64,000 bases of DNA, taken from NCBI GenBank assembly GCA_033060915.1, contig CM065378.1, forward strand, positions 3,901,001 through 3,965,000. The letters are read 5' to 3'. Each line of letters starts with the position of its first letter. Position 1 is the first letter of the stretch. Below are positions 24,853-35,440 of this stretch, piece by piece. The notes beneath the pieces are model-generated. The model searched no databases. It had not been told where the DNA came from and worked only from the letters and a program-made list of their open reading frames with translations. Source of the stretch: Euryodendron excelsum (lineage: Eukaryota > Streptophyta > Magnoliopsida > Ericales > Pentaphylacaceae). The position numbers and the translations under genes were made by a program.

Positions 24853-27544
24853 TTAATAAAATTCTATTTAGATTCCCTAAATTCTAGGTACTTATGATAA
24901 AAAATAAAAAATAAAAACAAATAACGTCTTCACTTCTTAAAATTAAAAAAAAAAAATTTACCTTCACCTACCAAAATTCAAAACTTTTGCTATAGCACTC
25001 TTAATAAATTTACGGTCCCGCCCTGTTTGAGAGCATAGTGGTAATAAGATGTTAGGTATAGGATTAAAGAGCACGAGTCTCGGTGAGACTCAAACCCACG
25101 TCCAATCCACTAAACCATATTGGAGTAAGTCTTGTACAATTCGTTCAAATCTTCAAAAACTGTATACCCTTCTCAAGTTTCACTGTTATGTCATACACAA
25201 ACGTAATAATGTTTAATACCACCCTAAAAGTCATTTTCTAAAATTTGTACTCTTGTACTCTTACTTTGGCTCTACTAGCCCAACATGGCACCTACATTTT
25301 TGCAATACAGATGCGAATATTTATCACATGTGATGCCTCTTAGCATTTATGAATCTATGTGAAACTTACCATAAATATTAAAATTATAATAGCAATTAAA
25401 ACAGTATATAATAATTTCTTCACCGTTGCACCTGTATTCTGTGTACTTCACCAAAGTTAAATTGTGCTTGGTGATGGTATCTAATTGAACAAATATTTGT
25501 ACAATGTAGTTCAAATCTTCAAAGTTATACATCCTCCCAGTTTTTCCTTTTTTTTCTTTTTTTACTTTAAGCCATACTTGTTTCACTGGAAAATAACGTA
25601 AAATAAAAAAATTTCAAAAGATTATTAAATATTGGTTGATCGTTTTGCATGAAAATCTAAAAATTAAGAAAAAAGTTATGAGAAAATATTTTTTGGAAAC
25701 AACATCCCAAATTTTGATACGAATGTTGTTTTCATAATCAAGATGATGTTAGAATTTGAACAAAATATTTAAAAAGCTGAGTCCAAATCTCTCTCACTCT
25801 CTCCCTATCGCTCAATGCCCTTATTGGTCTTAGTTATATGTACTTGATTAGAAGAGTTCAAATTTCTTTTGATGTTTCCCCCCTCTCTCTCAATGTCTAT
25901 ATCATCTATGTGATTTTATCAAGCTAGGCAAAAAATTATTTTTACTCTTATATTTTGTGGAAATAACAACTAAGCGTAAAATAATCTCTCTACAAAATTT
26001 TGTAGCTATGTACCAAACAAATGGAATATCAAGAAAATTAAATTTTGTACTCCCAAATGATGTTTAAGAAAAAAAAATTTTCCAAGGATTTTATTTTCTT
26101 ATTGAAACAAACAGAGCCTTACCCAACAATATACGAAAAAATATATAATAATATGTGATCTTGACGCGTAACAATTTCAATAATGCATGGTGGAATTCTT
26201 CATCACCTAGCTAGAATGAGTAATACCCAGCAGCAGTATACGTTAAACATGGTGGCATTGATAGTTCATCACCCACTTCAAAGCACGCGCGTTAGGTGCG
26301 CGTACGCGCGTAAATGCCGGTTTTTTTTTCTCTAAAAGCCTCTGTTGGATTGGGAGAACGGGAAAAAAGGAAGAGAGGAAAAATTTTAAAATTTTTTGTC
26401 TCTTTTAGTTTTTTTTATTTATTCTAGCTAAGAGATAAAGGGAAAGAAAAAGAAAAGAAAGGAAAAAAATGTAAATTTTTTTTAAAATCACTCTCTCTTT
26501 TATTTCTTTTTGTTTTCTTTACAAAATTAAATAAGAAAGAAAAAAATCATTTTTTCTTCATTTTATTTTTTATTTCCTTTTCTTTTCTCCCAAAGTTTCA
26601 AACATGCTGTAAAAAATCACTCACCATCACTTCATTCTTACTGCTACTCCACAATACAATGAGTCATTTTCTTATTGGTTATATTTTGAGGTGATCTGAT
26701 ACATGTTTTCGAGACCTACCAAGAAAGGAGAATTCTCTTATAAGAGTGGTCTAATGCTCAAACCTTCAAATATTGTCACGTAGGAATCTCGTGTTTATCA
26801 ATAATAGGGAGGGTAATTTTATAAATTCGCTTGTAATCTCAAATCACTAGATGCTTATTTCAATCTCCTTTAAAATTACTTAATAGGTATACGAGATAAA
26901 AGACATTCTCTTTGAATTGCTTATCCCAACTTCTCTTTTGCGCAACCAAACATTATATAAACCCTTACAAAGTTAATTGTTCAATCCACTAGCATTATCC
27001 ATCGAAACAAACACTTTATTTGTATAACGAATTATCGAGTCTAGTCAGGCCTCAAATGAGATTCCCAAGCCGAACTTGCAAAATTCATCCGCCCTCTAAA
27101 GGCTCTAATGGGTCTCTTCTAGAGTAATGCTATACATATATCAATTTTGTATGTACATATTGTCTGTGATCTTTTTACTTCAAATCAAAATATTCTACAT
27201 TTTTGTTTATAATTTAGAAGTTATAACAATTACATAATTTTGATAAAATTTTCTATATATATATATAATGCAAGAATTAAAAATTACTTTCTTCAATATT
27301 TTTTTGGTCTAAGAAGGGATCAATTAAAGATATAGTTAGCAAGGAGGGAGAGTTTGCAAGGGTGGAGGAGTTAACAAAGTTAACAGACTAAATTCTACAA
27401 AATTAAAAAGACAGGAGAAGCAGATATTATCAAACATCACGCTCACATCGCAAATCAAACCCTGACCTTGTCTAAGTCGAGTCAAGGTCATAGGCATGTG
27501 AAAGGCTCTCCTCGAAACTTTAATATTCAGGATCTTCCAGACAC

Positions 27545-27790
27545 CTTGTCTCATTACATCACGTGTTGATAAATAAAATTTAATAGATAATGTTGTTATT
27601 TGATTTAAATCCATAATTTTATTTTTCTTGTCTCATTACACCACGTGTTGATAAACAAAATCTAATAGATAATGTTGTTATTTGATTTAAACCTATAATC
27701 TCATTTTTCTTGTCTCATTACACCACGTGTTGATAAATAAAATTTAACAGATAATATTATTATTTAATTTAAACCCATGATCTTATTTTA
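27545..27790. repeat. three tandem 82-bp units, each with a CACGTG G-box
   Basis: Units start at 27545, 27627 and 27709 with CTTGTCTCATTACA and share TAGATAATGTTGTTATTTGA with few changes. Each contains a CACGTG palindrome within CACGTGTTGATAAA; units 2 and 3 read CCACGTGTTG. The array ends about 600 bp upstream of the U-box gene start. CACGTG is the core bound by plant bHLH and bZIP factors, including abscisic-acid-responsive bZIPs. Whether the array controls the gene is inference. Confidence 0.85.
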
Positions 27791-27984
27791 TTAATTTTTT
27801 AAATGTTAAATGAAATTATGATTTTCAATAAAATAATGTTAAGTGGTTGAGGAGTGAGGTAATGAGATAAAAAATTTAAAAAATTATAAATATTAAGAAT
27901 TAGAATGAGCCGAACACCATGAACATTGGGCCAAAGGCGGCCAGTTCCTCTCTCTAGGTCTACGCGCGGCTGCTAGTCATGCAC

Positions 27985-28384
27985 ACACACTCTCTCTCTC
28001 TCTCTCTCTAGAGGTAACGCGCTGCCGGTAGGCATTACTACAGATCCGTTGACGGGCCTTTCTCGTCAAAGCTTTAGATTTTCTAGTCATTCTTTAGTAT
28101 AATACGAAATCTCTGTAGCCCATCTGACGGTGTGTTTTACCATTTCAAACTTTCAACGGTCAATATTCAAAAGCCTCTCTCTCTTGAACGTTTCTTGGGT
28201 TTTTTTTGTTGTGAAACTTTGATTACTGTCTTATGTTTTGAAAGTTTGAACCGCGTCACAAAGACTAACATATATATACACCACCCACCCAAAGTCCCAT
28301 TGCATTCCTTAGTACATCACAAAACTCAAAATTCTCTCTCTATATATATCTTCGAGTTTGATTCATTCTACAAGCTACCCAACT
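27985..28384 (+). promoter_or_regulatory. proximal promoter and leader of the U-box gene
   Basis: A (CT)n microsatellite lies at 27988-28008. A TATATATA box-like sequence is at about 28269-28277, roughly 110 bases before the chosen ATG. A second TATATATA run at 28341-28349 lies inside the probable leader. The start site is not established. A 99-codon frame from 28132 overlaps the gene start in another frame and is not supported. Confidence 0.45.
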
Positions 28385-29707
28385 ATGATCTTGTCTTGGC
28401 GAAGAAGAAGAGCGGCCCGGCACGCCGGTAAGAAGCACGAACCGGACGATAATGCCGGAATGGAGCTGATTATACCCACGCATTTCAGGTGCCCAATATC
28501 TCTAGGCTTGATGCAAGATCCGGTAACGCTGTCGACGGGGATAACCTACGATCGAGAAAGCATCGAGACGTGGATTGAAGCCGGCAACCATACTTGTCCA
28601 ATCACCAACCAAATCTTGACGACTCTTGACCCAATTCCGAATCACACCATTCGGAAGATGATACAAGATTGGTGCGTCGAGAATCGGTCGTACGGTATCG
28701 ACAGGATTCCGACGCCTAGAATTCCGATAAGCTCCTTTGACGTATCGGAAATTATCTCGAAAATCGTAATGGCGCGGCAGCGAAAGGACGGCCAAGGATG
28801 CCGAGAGTTGGCGGCGAAGATCAAGGCTTTGGCGAAGGAGAGTGATCGTAATCGGCGGTGCATTGTGGCCAACGGGACAGGTAGAGCTCTATCGTCCGCG
28901 TTCGAGGCCTTCTCGGAGGGTTCTTTCGATAGAAACTGGGCAGTTTTAGAGGAAATACTGTTAGCTTTGACAGTGACGTTTCCACTTGATGAAGAGGCCA
29001 AGTTTCATCTTGGCTCATCTGCATCTTTGAACTGCATGGTTTGGTTCTTGAAGTGTGGAGACCTATCGGGACGAAGGAACGCAGTTTTGGTGCTGAAAGA
29101 GCTTGTATCGTGTGATCAACATAAGGTAGAAGCTTTGGCGGAGATTGAAGGAGCAATGGAGGCTTTATTCAAGCTGATCAAAGAGCCAATTTGCCCTACA
29201 ACTACGAAAGCTTCATTGATGACCTTCTACTATATGGTTTCATCATCTCTTTCGAATGAGAAGGTCATTGCAGGATTTGTAGAGATGGGTATGGTTTCTT
29301 TGCTGCTAGAAATGCTTGTAGATTGTGAGAGAAGCATATGCGAGAAGGCTTTGGGTGTTTTGGAGGGTCTTTGCAGTTGCGATGAAGGGAGAGAAAAGGC
29401 CTACGGCAATGCTTTAACTGTGCCGGTTTTGGTTAAGAAGATATTGCGGGTATCGGATTTGGCGACCGAGTTCTCGGTTTCGATTCTCTGGAAGCTGAGC
29501 AAGAATGAGAAGAGGGAAGATGGAGGTGTTCTTGTTGCAGCTCTTCAGGTGGGTGCGTTTCAGAAGCTGTTGTTGCTCTTGCAAGTTGGGTGTTGTGAGA
29601 GAACGAAGGAGAAGGCAAGTGAATTGTTGAAATTGTTGAATCTTCATAGGGATACGGCGGACTGTATTGATTCTATGGATTTCAAGGATCTAAAAAGGCC
29701 TTTCTGA
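28385..29707 (+). CDS. PUB21: PUB20/PUB21-like U-box E3 ubiquitin ligase
   Basis: An intronless gene encodes about 440 residues, matching the length of the plant PUB20/21 group. The start MILSWRRRRAARHAGKK fits the basic N-terminus of that group better than the in-frame ATG 27 bases upstream. The U-box spans about residues 33-107, with FRCPISLGLMQDPVTLSTG, YDRESIETWI and CPITNQ; this is the surface that docks an E2 enzyme. The rest, about 150-425, is leucine-rich helical sequence of ARM-repeat type (for example RRNAVLVLKELVS and EKALGVLEGLCSCDEGR), expected to bind substrates. Related PUB proteins in other plants dampen immune and stress signalling; a role here is inferred from family. The frame is intact. 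The G-box array about 600 bp upstream may influence it. Confidence 0.9.
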   Translation: MILSWRRRRAARHAGKKHEPDDNAGMELIIPTHFRCPISLGLMQDPVTLSTGITYDRESIETWIEAGNHTCPITNQILTTLDPIPNHTIRKMIQDWCVENRSYGIDRIPTPRIPISSFDVSEIISKIVMARQRKDGQGCRELAAKIKALAKESDRNRRCIVANGTGRALSSAFEAFSEGSFDRNWAVLEEILLALTVTFPLDEEAKFHLGSSASLNCMVWFLKCGDLSGRRNAVLVLKELVSCDQHKVEALAEIEGAMEALFKLIKEPICPTTTKASLMTFYYMVSSSLSNEKVIAGFVEMGMVSLLLEMLVDCERSICEKALGVLEGLCSCDEGREKAYGNALTVPVLVKKILRVSDLATEFSVSILWKLSKNEKREDGGVLVAALQVGAFQKLLLLLQVGCCERTKEKASELLKLLNLHRDTADCIDSMDFKDLKRPF

Positions 29708-31064
29708 ACCAAAACACGCACAGGAAAGTGATTCTCAATTGGAAAAAGTTTCACAGGTTTTGCTGATGTTTTACAATTCAATGTAAAAAAACATATAGAA
29801 TACTATAAATATACATGTCATATTCAAATTCTTATTTACACTCCAGTAAATATTACAAGGTCAGTATTTTGGATTTCCGAATAATTCTCGATTGGTTGCA
29901 AGGAGTGTTTTATCTTATAGAATATACTTGCTAGAATGGTTTGCAGTGTCAAAAACTTACTAAAAGAATGATTTCAGACCAATCGATCCCTTATTGACGC
30001 TAGCTCTGTCGACCCATGAGCCTGAGCTCCATGGTATTTAATTATAAGTAATATTATACATAAATTAATTTTTTAACCCATTTAATACTGTACACAATCA
30101 CAAGACACAATGCAGTGGACTTACATTAATAATCTATAGGAAAGCCATTCACATATATATATACACGTATACATTTGTATGTATATATGAAAGAAGTAAG
30201 AACATGCCATTGTTAGGTGTACGTTTTCTATTATATAATGGAAACAAGAAAAGCGATAGTGATAGATGCAGTTTCAAAAGAAGAAAATTATAGTGGCCTA
30301 AAAAGTAGAAAGGCAAGCAATATTTTTATGTTATATCAATCCCACAGACCTTGGATAAGAAGGCTGGGTTGAGTTGCCATGTCGCTTTATATCATTATTG
30401 TCGATCCCTTTTTCCCTTTTTAACTACCTTAGTGTTTAAGTATCAATTCAATATACATCAAAATAATTGAGAATTCTCTCATCACATGCAAGGTAGATCA
30501 GTTCAAAAAAGCAAAGGAAGAACAGAGTTCCATATATATTTCGAAGAATTAATGACCAAAGTTGATTCACCTTAAAAAAGCTTTCGAGTCTTATCTTTTG
30601 GGGGTGCAACTAGGGCCGCCATGGGCAGGTTTGGCACCAATACAGGCTGTTTTGTCTGTTCTGCACATTTTGCATCACTGATTGTCCCCAAGTGTCATGG
30701 TTCTCTTTTGTTTTTGAGTACTTCAGCAATAGTTTCATCTGCAAGTTGGTTTTCTTCCAATAGAACACAAATCCAGGGGGTGGGGGTGAAAATTGGCTGT
30801 CCTGTTGGATCAAGGTTGTTCAAAGATTACCAAAAGTTTTGTTTGTATCATTGTGTTTTCTACCATTGATAATCAAAACCATTGAAGTATGGAAAATACT
30901 ATTTTTACAAAAAAATTCATATAGAAATAACCACCAAAATAATGTGGTTGTGGCAGATTTGTAATTAAATCTCATTATGATGAATGTTTTGTTTTGAAGT
31001 AAAAAACTGTCATTAATACACATCATTATATATGAAAATTCTTAGTAATTTTCTATTTGTTTAG
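29708..31064. other. intergenic region downstream of the U-box gene
   Basis: The first few hundred bases are probably 3' UTR. AT microsatellite-like sequence lies at 30151-30190. A short broken coding fragment is present on the minus strand at 30572-30757 (separate entry). Nothing else is supported. Confidence 0.5.
30572..30757 (-). pseudogene. C-terminal fragment of an unidentified protein gene
   Basis: On the minus strand, 62 codons run from about 30757 down to a TAA stop at 30572-30574. The frame reads ENQLADETIAEVLKNKREP, an in-frame TGA, then DAKCAEQTKQ, VLVPNLPMAA and PPKDKTRKLF before the stop. The varied composition and natural ending look like a real protein tail. The stop in the middle and the lack of upstream exons suggest a gene fragment captured or left by duplication. 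I do not recognise the protein. Confidence 0.4.
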
Positions 31065-31797
31065 TGTTAGGTTTTAAATTGGCGAATTCTGAGCAAAAAC
31101 ACTTTGTATGTAATTTTAGCATTTAGATAGATGTGTCAAAGTATAAGAATGAATCAAGATGTTACAAGATGTTGCAGCAAAGACAAAACATAAAAAACAA
31201 ATTCTCTGTAGGGCATTTCGAACGACAGGCCAAACCTTTTGAACGGTCGACAAAACTGAGAATTTCGAGACTTCAATCCTTGTCAAGTTTGAAAACCTTT
31301 CCTACTTCGACTTACACTTCATCCACAGTTCTATAAATATTCCAGACTCTATATAAAGACTCTAACCCTAGAGAAATAGTTTACACACTTGAAGAGAATT
31401 CAACTAGCTGTTTTAGAGAGTTTTATTGTGCCTCCCAGATTATTGGAGTATTTTTCTAGTCAACCAAATAACTTCACACGTTGGCGTAGATTGTACGGGA
31501 GAATAGTGATAAAGTTCGAAACTTCTACTAGAGTTGGTGTTCAACTAGTTGGGTTGTAAGTTTGTTCTTGTAACTGTTCAAAGTTTATAGTGTTAAGTAC
31601 GTCAGTGGCTATGTTTGACCCCGTAATTTTTTGTTTCTAGTTGATAGGGTTTTCACACTAAAATCTTATCTGCCTTATCTCTTTATTTTAAAGTTGTACA
31701 CAAAATTAAGGTACCTAAATAATTCACTTATTGGTATAGTTGAATAAATTAGATTAATTAGTCAATCTAGACAAATCCACGGTCCTAGACTTTTTCA
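31065..31797 (+). mobile_element. solo LTR related to the SIRE-type Copia element
   Basis: The segment starts TGTTAGGTTTTAAATTGG and ends CTAGACTTTTTCA. It matches, in opposite orientation, the LTRs at 39214-40013 and 52989-53777: the same start, a shared (G)CACAATAAA...CTCTCTAAA region, ACACTCCAATATT-type sequence and the same ending. It is about 60 bp shorter. No 5-bp target duplication is visible, so it is old or rearranged. TATA-like boxes lie near 31333 and 31352, and two phased TTCGAA-like cores sit about 100 bp before them. Confidence 0.7.
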
Positions 31798-33365
31798 CAC
31801 AGCATTACCCTTAAATATTTATATACAACCATATAAATGTGACCACTGTGAGTCTAGGAGCAAAGGGGTCGCTTTACTGGTTGGAGCTTTGTCTAGTCTT
31901 GCTCATAAGCGAGGTTTGAACCTCGACCTCCCGTTCTAATAAGGAGTTATCGTTTGGTTCAACTTATTTAAGTAGCGTATTTTGTTTTCACTCCATTTAA
32001 CAATGTCAAGATGTAGAGATGAAACATTTTGAAGCCAATAAAAAACTCAACTCTTTCAGTCACAGAGCAGCAAGCCTTTATTCACCTGCTGCATTGGACT
32101 ATTACTTGTGACTTGTGACTAGTTCACAATATATATGCATGCAAACTATACAATTGCACTTAGTTTAATTATATAGGTACTTTGATATTTCTATTATAGA
32201 AATTATTTATTACATTAAATATTGGGCAAGGTAGTTCTATCCCTCCCTATGTTCTTAGAGATCATGTTCTGTGGTGTACGCTTATGTTATTTAGATAGGT
32301 GCCTCTAAATTGTCCTCAAACAAGACCTCTAGCACATTGTTATATTGAAAAGAAAGTCGCTTTCTGTGCCAGTCTCGTTAAAACATTGAAAAAACAGAAA
32401 CTGTCCAGTAGACAACATGAATTTGCCAGCTGTAATTAGGCTCAACCCATGTTTCAACAATCAACATCCACTTACTAGTCTACTCTCGAACAGTAGCATC
32501 TAGAAAGACTATATATATATATATATATATGTAGACCTGGACATGGTTCCCAATAGATAACCCTAGCTTGATTGACCAAACGTATTAACTTCACTAATTC
32601 TATTAAAGCTGTAGATTAAAAGTCATCTTTATTACGGAAAATTTGTTCCAAAACTCTGACAAAAGCAGTGTGGGAGCAGTATTTTTATCCAAAAAATTTG
32701 TACATAAATCCTCTCAACAATAATGTAATAGTAGTATTATTGTAATTAAGTATTATTATGATAGATATTTTATTTTAAAATGAATAGCTCAATTCATCGT
32801 TCTAGTAATAAATTTATGAATTTTTTTATTTGTATAGTATTACATTTTTCATAATTAAAAGTTATTTTATAGGTGTTTTGTTTTAAATAAATAATTTTTT
32901 TTCAAATTATATTATTTTGATGATAAATTCAATATAAATTTTTTTTTTATATAGTATTTACCTTACAGCTAATATCCCTTCCAGATTCTTAATCACACGA
33001 GCCCAATGAATTTTTTTAAGATGTGGATAAATTTGTACGCTAGTTGCATGGCGAAGACGCATAAGTGGTGTTACGTTTGTTTTGCAATCTTTCTTCAAAC
33101 AAGTGAGATATGCTTTGGACCACTCAACCATTTGAAATTGTAAAAATGTAGACTAAATCCAAAGTGATGGATGAGACAGATTTGTAAATGGGTAAAAGAA
33201 GAAACCTGCAAAAAGGAGGAAAAAAATTTCTCTATCTATCGATATCTTATGTGTCTAGAATAAGCTTCTACATATATGGCAAATCCAATAGTATAACAAG
33301 GAGCAATGATTAAGATGGGATTATCTAGTTTATAGCTGCAACCAAATATATATATATATTGGTAA
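31798..33365. other. AT-rich intergenic DNA, first half of a segmental duplication
   Basis: No gene is supported. The part from about 32400 is one copy of a diverged duplication whose other copy lies at 36390-37090. It has an AT microsatellite at 32511-32530. A short stretch at 31910-31930 contains a tRNA-type B-box-like palindrome but no complete SINE structure. Confidence 0.5.
32400..33340 (+). repeat. segmental duplication, copy A (left part)
   Basis: Ordered blocks match 36390-37090 in direct orientation: ACCCTAGCTTGATTGA, CTATTAAAGCTG followed by AAAAGTCATCTTT, GTTGCATGGCGAAGAC, ACCATTTGAAATTG followed by AAAATGTAGACTAAATCC, and AGGAGCAA then GATGGGATTATC. Copy A has about 330 bp of extra AT-rich sequence at 32650-32990. 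The identity is moderate, so the duplication is old. Confidence 0.75.
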
Positions 33366-33960
33366 TGATGGTTTTTCGATCAAATCGAGGGCCGTACTAT
33401 CCGTTGACCGGCATCGACCAGACCACGTCTTCTAACGTCATCTGGCCTTCACCCAATCAAATCCCCCAATGGTTCACCCTCATCTCTCCCGAGCAGACTG
33501 GATGCTCGGAGTGATATTCCAATCTGGTCGGCCTTCCGATCACGTCAATAGGGTCCACACCCAACGCCAGACACCAGACACCCTGGCATACATCAGGGGT
33601 GTGGGCGTGGCGTGTGCAAGCAACAATCGCCATGTCTCTGATACCGTTCTGACACACGCTACCCTGGAGTGTAGAGAAAACCTTCTCGAGTACCCTTTCA
33701 TAGCTCTGATCCCCCAACGAGAGGCCAACACATGGAGAGGCCTCCCGCTACCCGCATGTAGACATACAAGGCCAGACGGTCAATCTTTCCAGGTATGCTA
33801 ACATATACAAACCAAAAAAAAAAAACCCTAAGTTCATTCTCTTTATGAACTTGATCTCATTGAATCTAACTTGAATACCGGAGGGCTTTTAGCCGCCACC
33901 ACACCGGTGAGTTTAGTGCAGGAGATCACCGATCAGCTGGCAAAAAGTTCATTTTGGACC
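33366..33960 (+). mobile_element. GC-rich LTR-like fragment
   Basis: A GC-rich island in AT-rich DNA ends with sequence around TTGAATACCGGAGGGC, followed by GCCGCCACCACACCGGTGAG. That pattern resembles the U5/3' part of LTRs of several plant Gypsy-type or non-autonomous elements. The edges are not clear and no target duplication was confirmed. Short frames on both strands (for example 33469-33801 and 33457-33717) arise from the high G+C content and carry no known domain. Confidence 0.4.
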
Positions 33961-34439
33961 TGAGACAAGACACTACGAATTTACTACATCATATATATAT
34001 ATATATACATATATATCAAGGTTCAAATCATAAATGAGGGCGCCTATAAGTTTCGATTCCATTGTCCAAATATGACCTGTCTTTAGAAGGAATATTATTA
34101 GTATTTTTTATAATAAGATACCTTCAGAATCCTTAACCAGTAGAGGACTGATTGCAGTTTTTATTATCTATAGCCCACAAATAAAAATAAAGTAAGCAAG
34201 AAAAAGCAAGTAAAAGTAAATAGAGGAAGTGCTAGATCTATGGAGGTGATTTTTCAGTGAATTATTGTACAATGTATATTTCCTATGAATCATAGACAAT
34301 GTTTTGTATTCAAATACTTTGTGGTGAGAACTCAAGTTTAGAGAATGACTTCCACCAAACTTCAGAGCCAAAGATCAATGGAAATGTTTGAGAGACCCAA
34401 AAAAACCCTTCGATTTATATTGCAAGATAATTATATCAT

Positions 34440-34745
34440 TGTAAAGAAATCACCAATATCTCTCAAATAGGACCTAGAGAATTTGCTTTTCCTCCTTCAA
34501 AGTGATTTGAAGTTTGACTAGTCAAAGAATCTTTTAGCTGGTAATCAATAACGTAATCAACTTTTGACCGACTCTAGTAGGTAGAATACTAGAATAGACT
34601 GTGCTGCATATTATATTTTATGAGTTTCATGGCTTTGAGCATTGGCGAGGTAGGAGACTTTCTGGAGCCAATTGATCACCTACTGGAAAATCTTGGCCGT
34701 TGGAAGGCCGAGGTCATCTATCACATCACAGATCACTCTATTTCT
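34440..34745 (+). repeat. segmental duplication, copy A (right part)
   Basis: This matches 53893-54160 in the same orientation. Shared blocks include GCTTTTCCTCCTTCAAAGTG, GAGTTTCATGGCTT, GGAGACTTTCT followed by GAGCCAATTGATC, CCGTTGGAAGG and ATCTATCACATCACAGAT. The partner copy lies just beyond the SIRE-type Copia element. Confidence 0.75.
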
Positions 34746-35004
34746 CTCTTTGTGATCTCTCTTTTCACATGTAGTCCTTAGACTTCATGCACCTATTTTT
34801 GTAGTTGCAACTTGCAAACAATCCAAGTCCAAGGCAAAATAGCGTTTCCTAAAACTTTTCCATAGCTTGCGAGGGCTAGAAAGCCGTGAAGCGGACTGAA
34901 AGTTTCTTCTAAACTATACATTGATTCTTGCGGCTGCGAGAGGCAGGCAGAAGGCAACAAAGATCACCCAAGACCTAAAAGATCGGTCTCCACGTGACAC
35001 AATA

Positions 35005-35440
35005 GCTGACTCAGGATTTTAGTTTAAGGAGGGTCCAGTTTTATTTTTTGGCGAGAGTTAAGAAAATTTTTTTAATTTTTAAAAGATCATTACATTATAT
35101 AATATTTTAAATATTCTAAAATATTTCCTTTCTTGCTCCGACCTTCCTTGTAATCTCTTCCGATAAATTAAAAAATATATATTTTTTAAAATATTTAAAA
35201 TATTTAAAAATCTGCAAGAGTGAATTAAAATTTAAAAACTTTTGAAAGGCCAATATACTATGTTATATCCTAAATATTAAAAAATCTATAAGGGTGAAGT
35301 AAAATTTAAAAACTTTAAAGAGGAGAAAGGAAGGGCAATGCACTACATTGTATTCTAAATAATCAAAAATCTATAAGATATAAAAATAATTTTTCAAACT
35401 TTAGGCCCCCACCCGCCCCCTCCGTCCGCCTATGACATCA
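35005..35440. repeat. possible MITE with internal short tandem units
   Basis: Two and a half units of about 70-85 bp contain AAAATCT(A/G)(T/C)AAG and AAAATTTAAAAACTTT. The segment opens with GACTCAGGATTTTAGTTTAAGG and closes with CCACCCGCCCCC and CCGTCCGCCTATGAC. The edges resemble a common plant DNA-transposon relic, but no target duplication is clear. Confidence 0.4.

Larger units (their letters stand above)
20911..27540. other. AT-rich intergenic region
   Basis: No supported gene. Short frames (for example minus 21444-21701, plus 22017-22226 and minus 25347-25586) have no recognisable domain and lie in AT-rich DNA. The segment includes the dimeric MITE at 23871-24852, a short GC island at 26284-26322 with alternating CGCG motifs, and a dispersed repeat at about 23200-23475. 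Confidence 0.5.

Noticed and set aside
25031..25130. tRNA-like or SINE sequence with A-box and B-box-like motifs on the minus strand
   Set aside because: The motifs are only about 15 bases apart, too close for a tRNA-type promoter, and no cloverleaf can be drawn.
27545..27790. CRISPR-like array reading of the 82-bp repeats
   Set aside because: The units are contiguous with no spacers and the genome is a plant; it is an ordinary tandem repeat.
28502..29156. minus-strand frames within the U-box gene
   Set aside because: They are shadows of the ARM-repeat coding sequence.
33457..33801. overlapping plus and minus frames of 60-110 codons
   Set aside because: These fall in a GC-rich LTR-like island. 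Neither translation has a recognisable domain.
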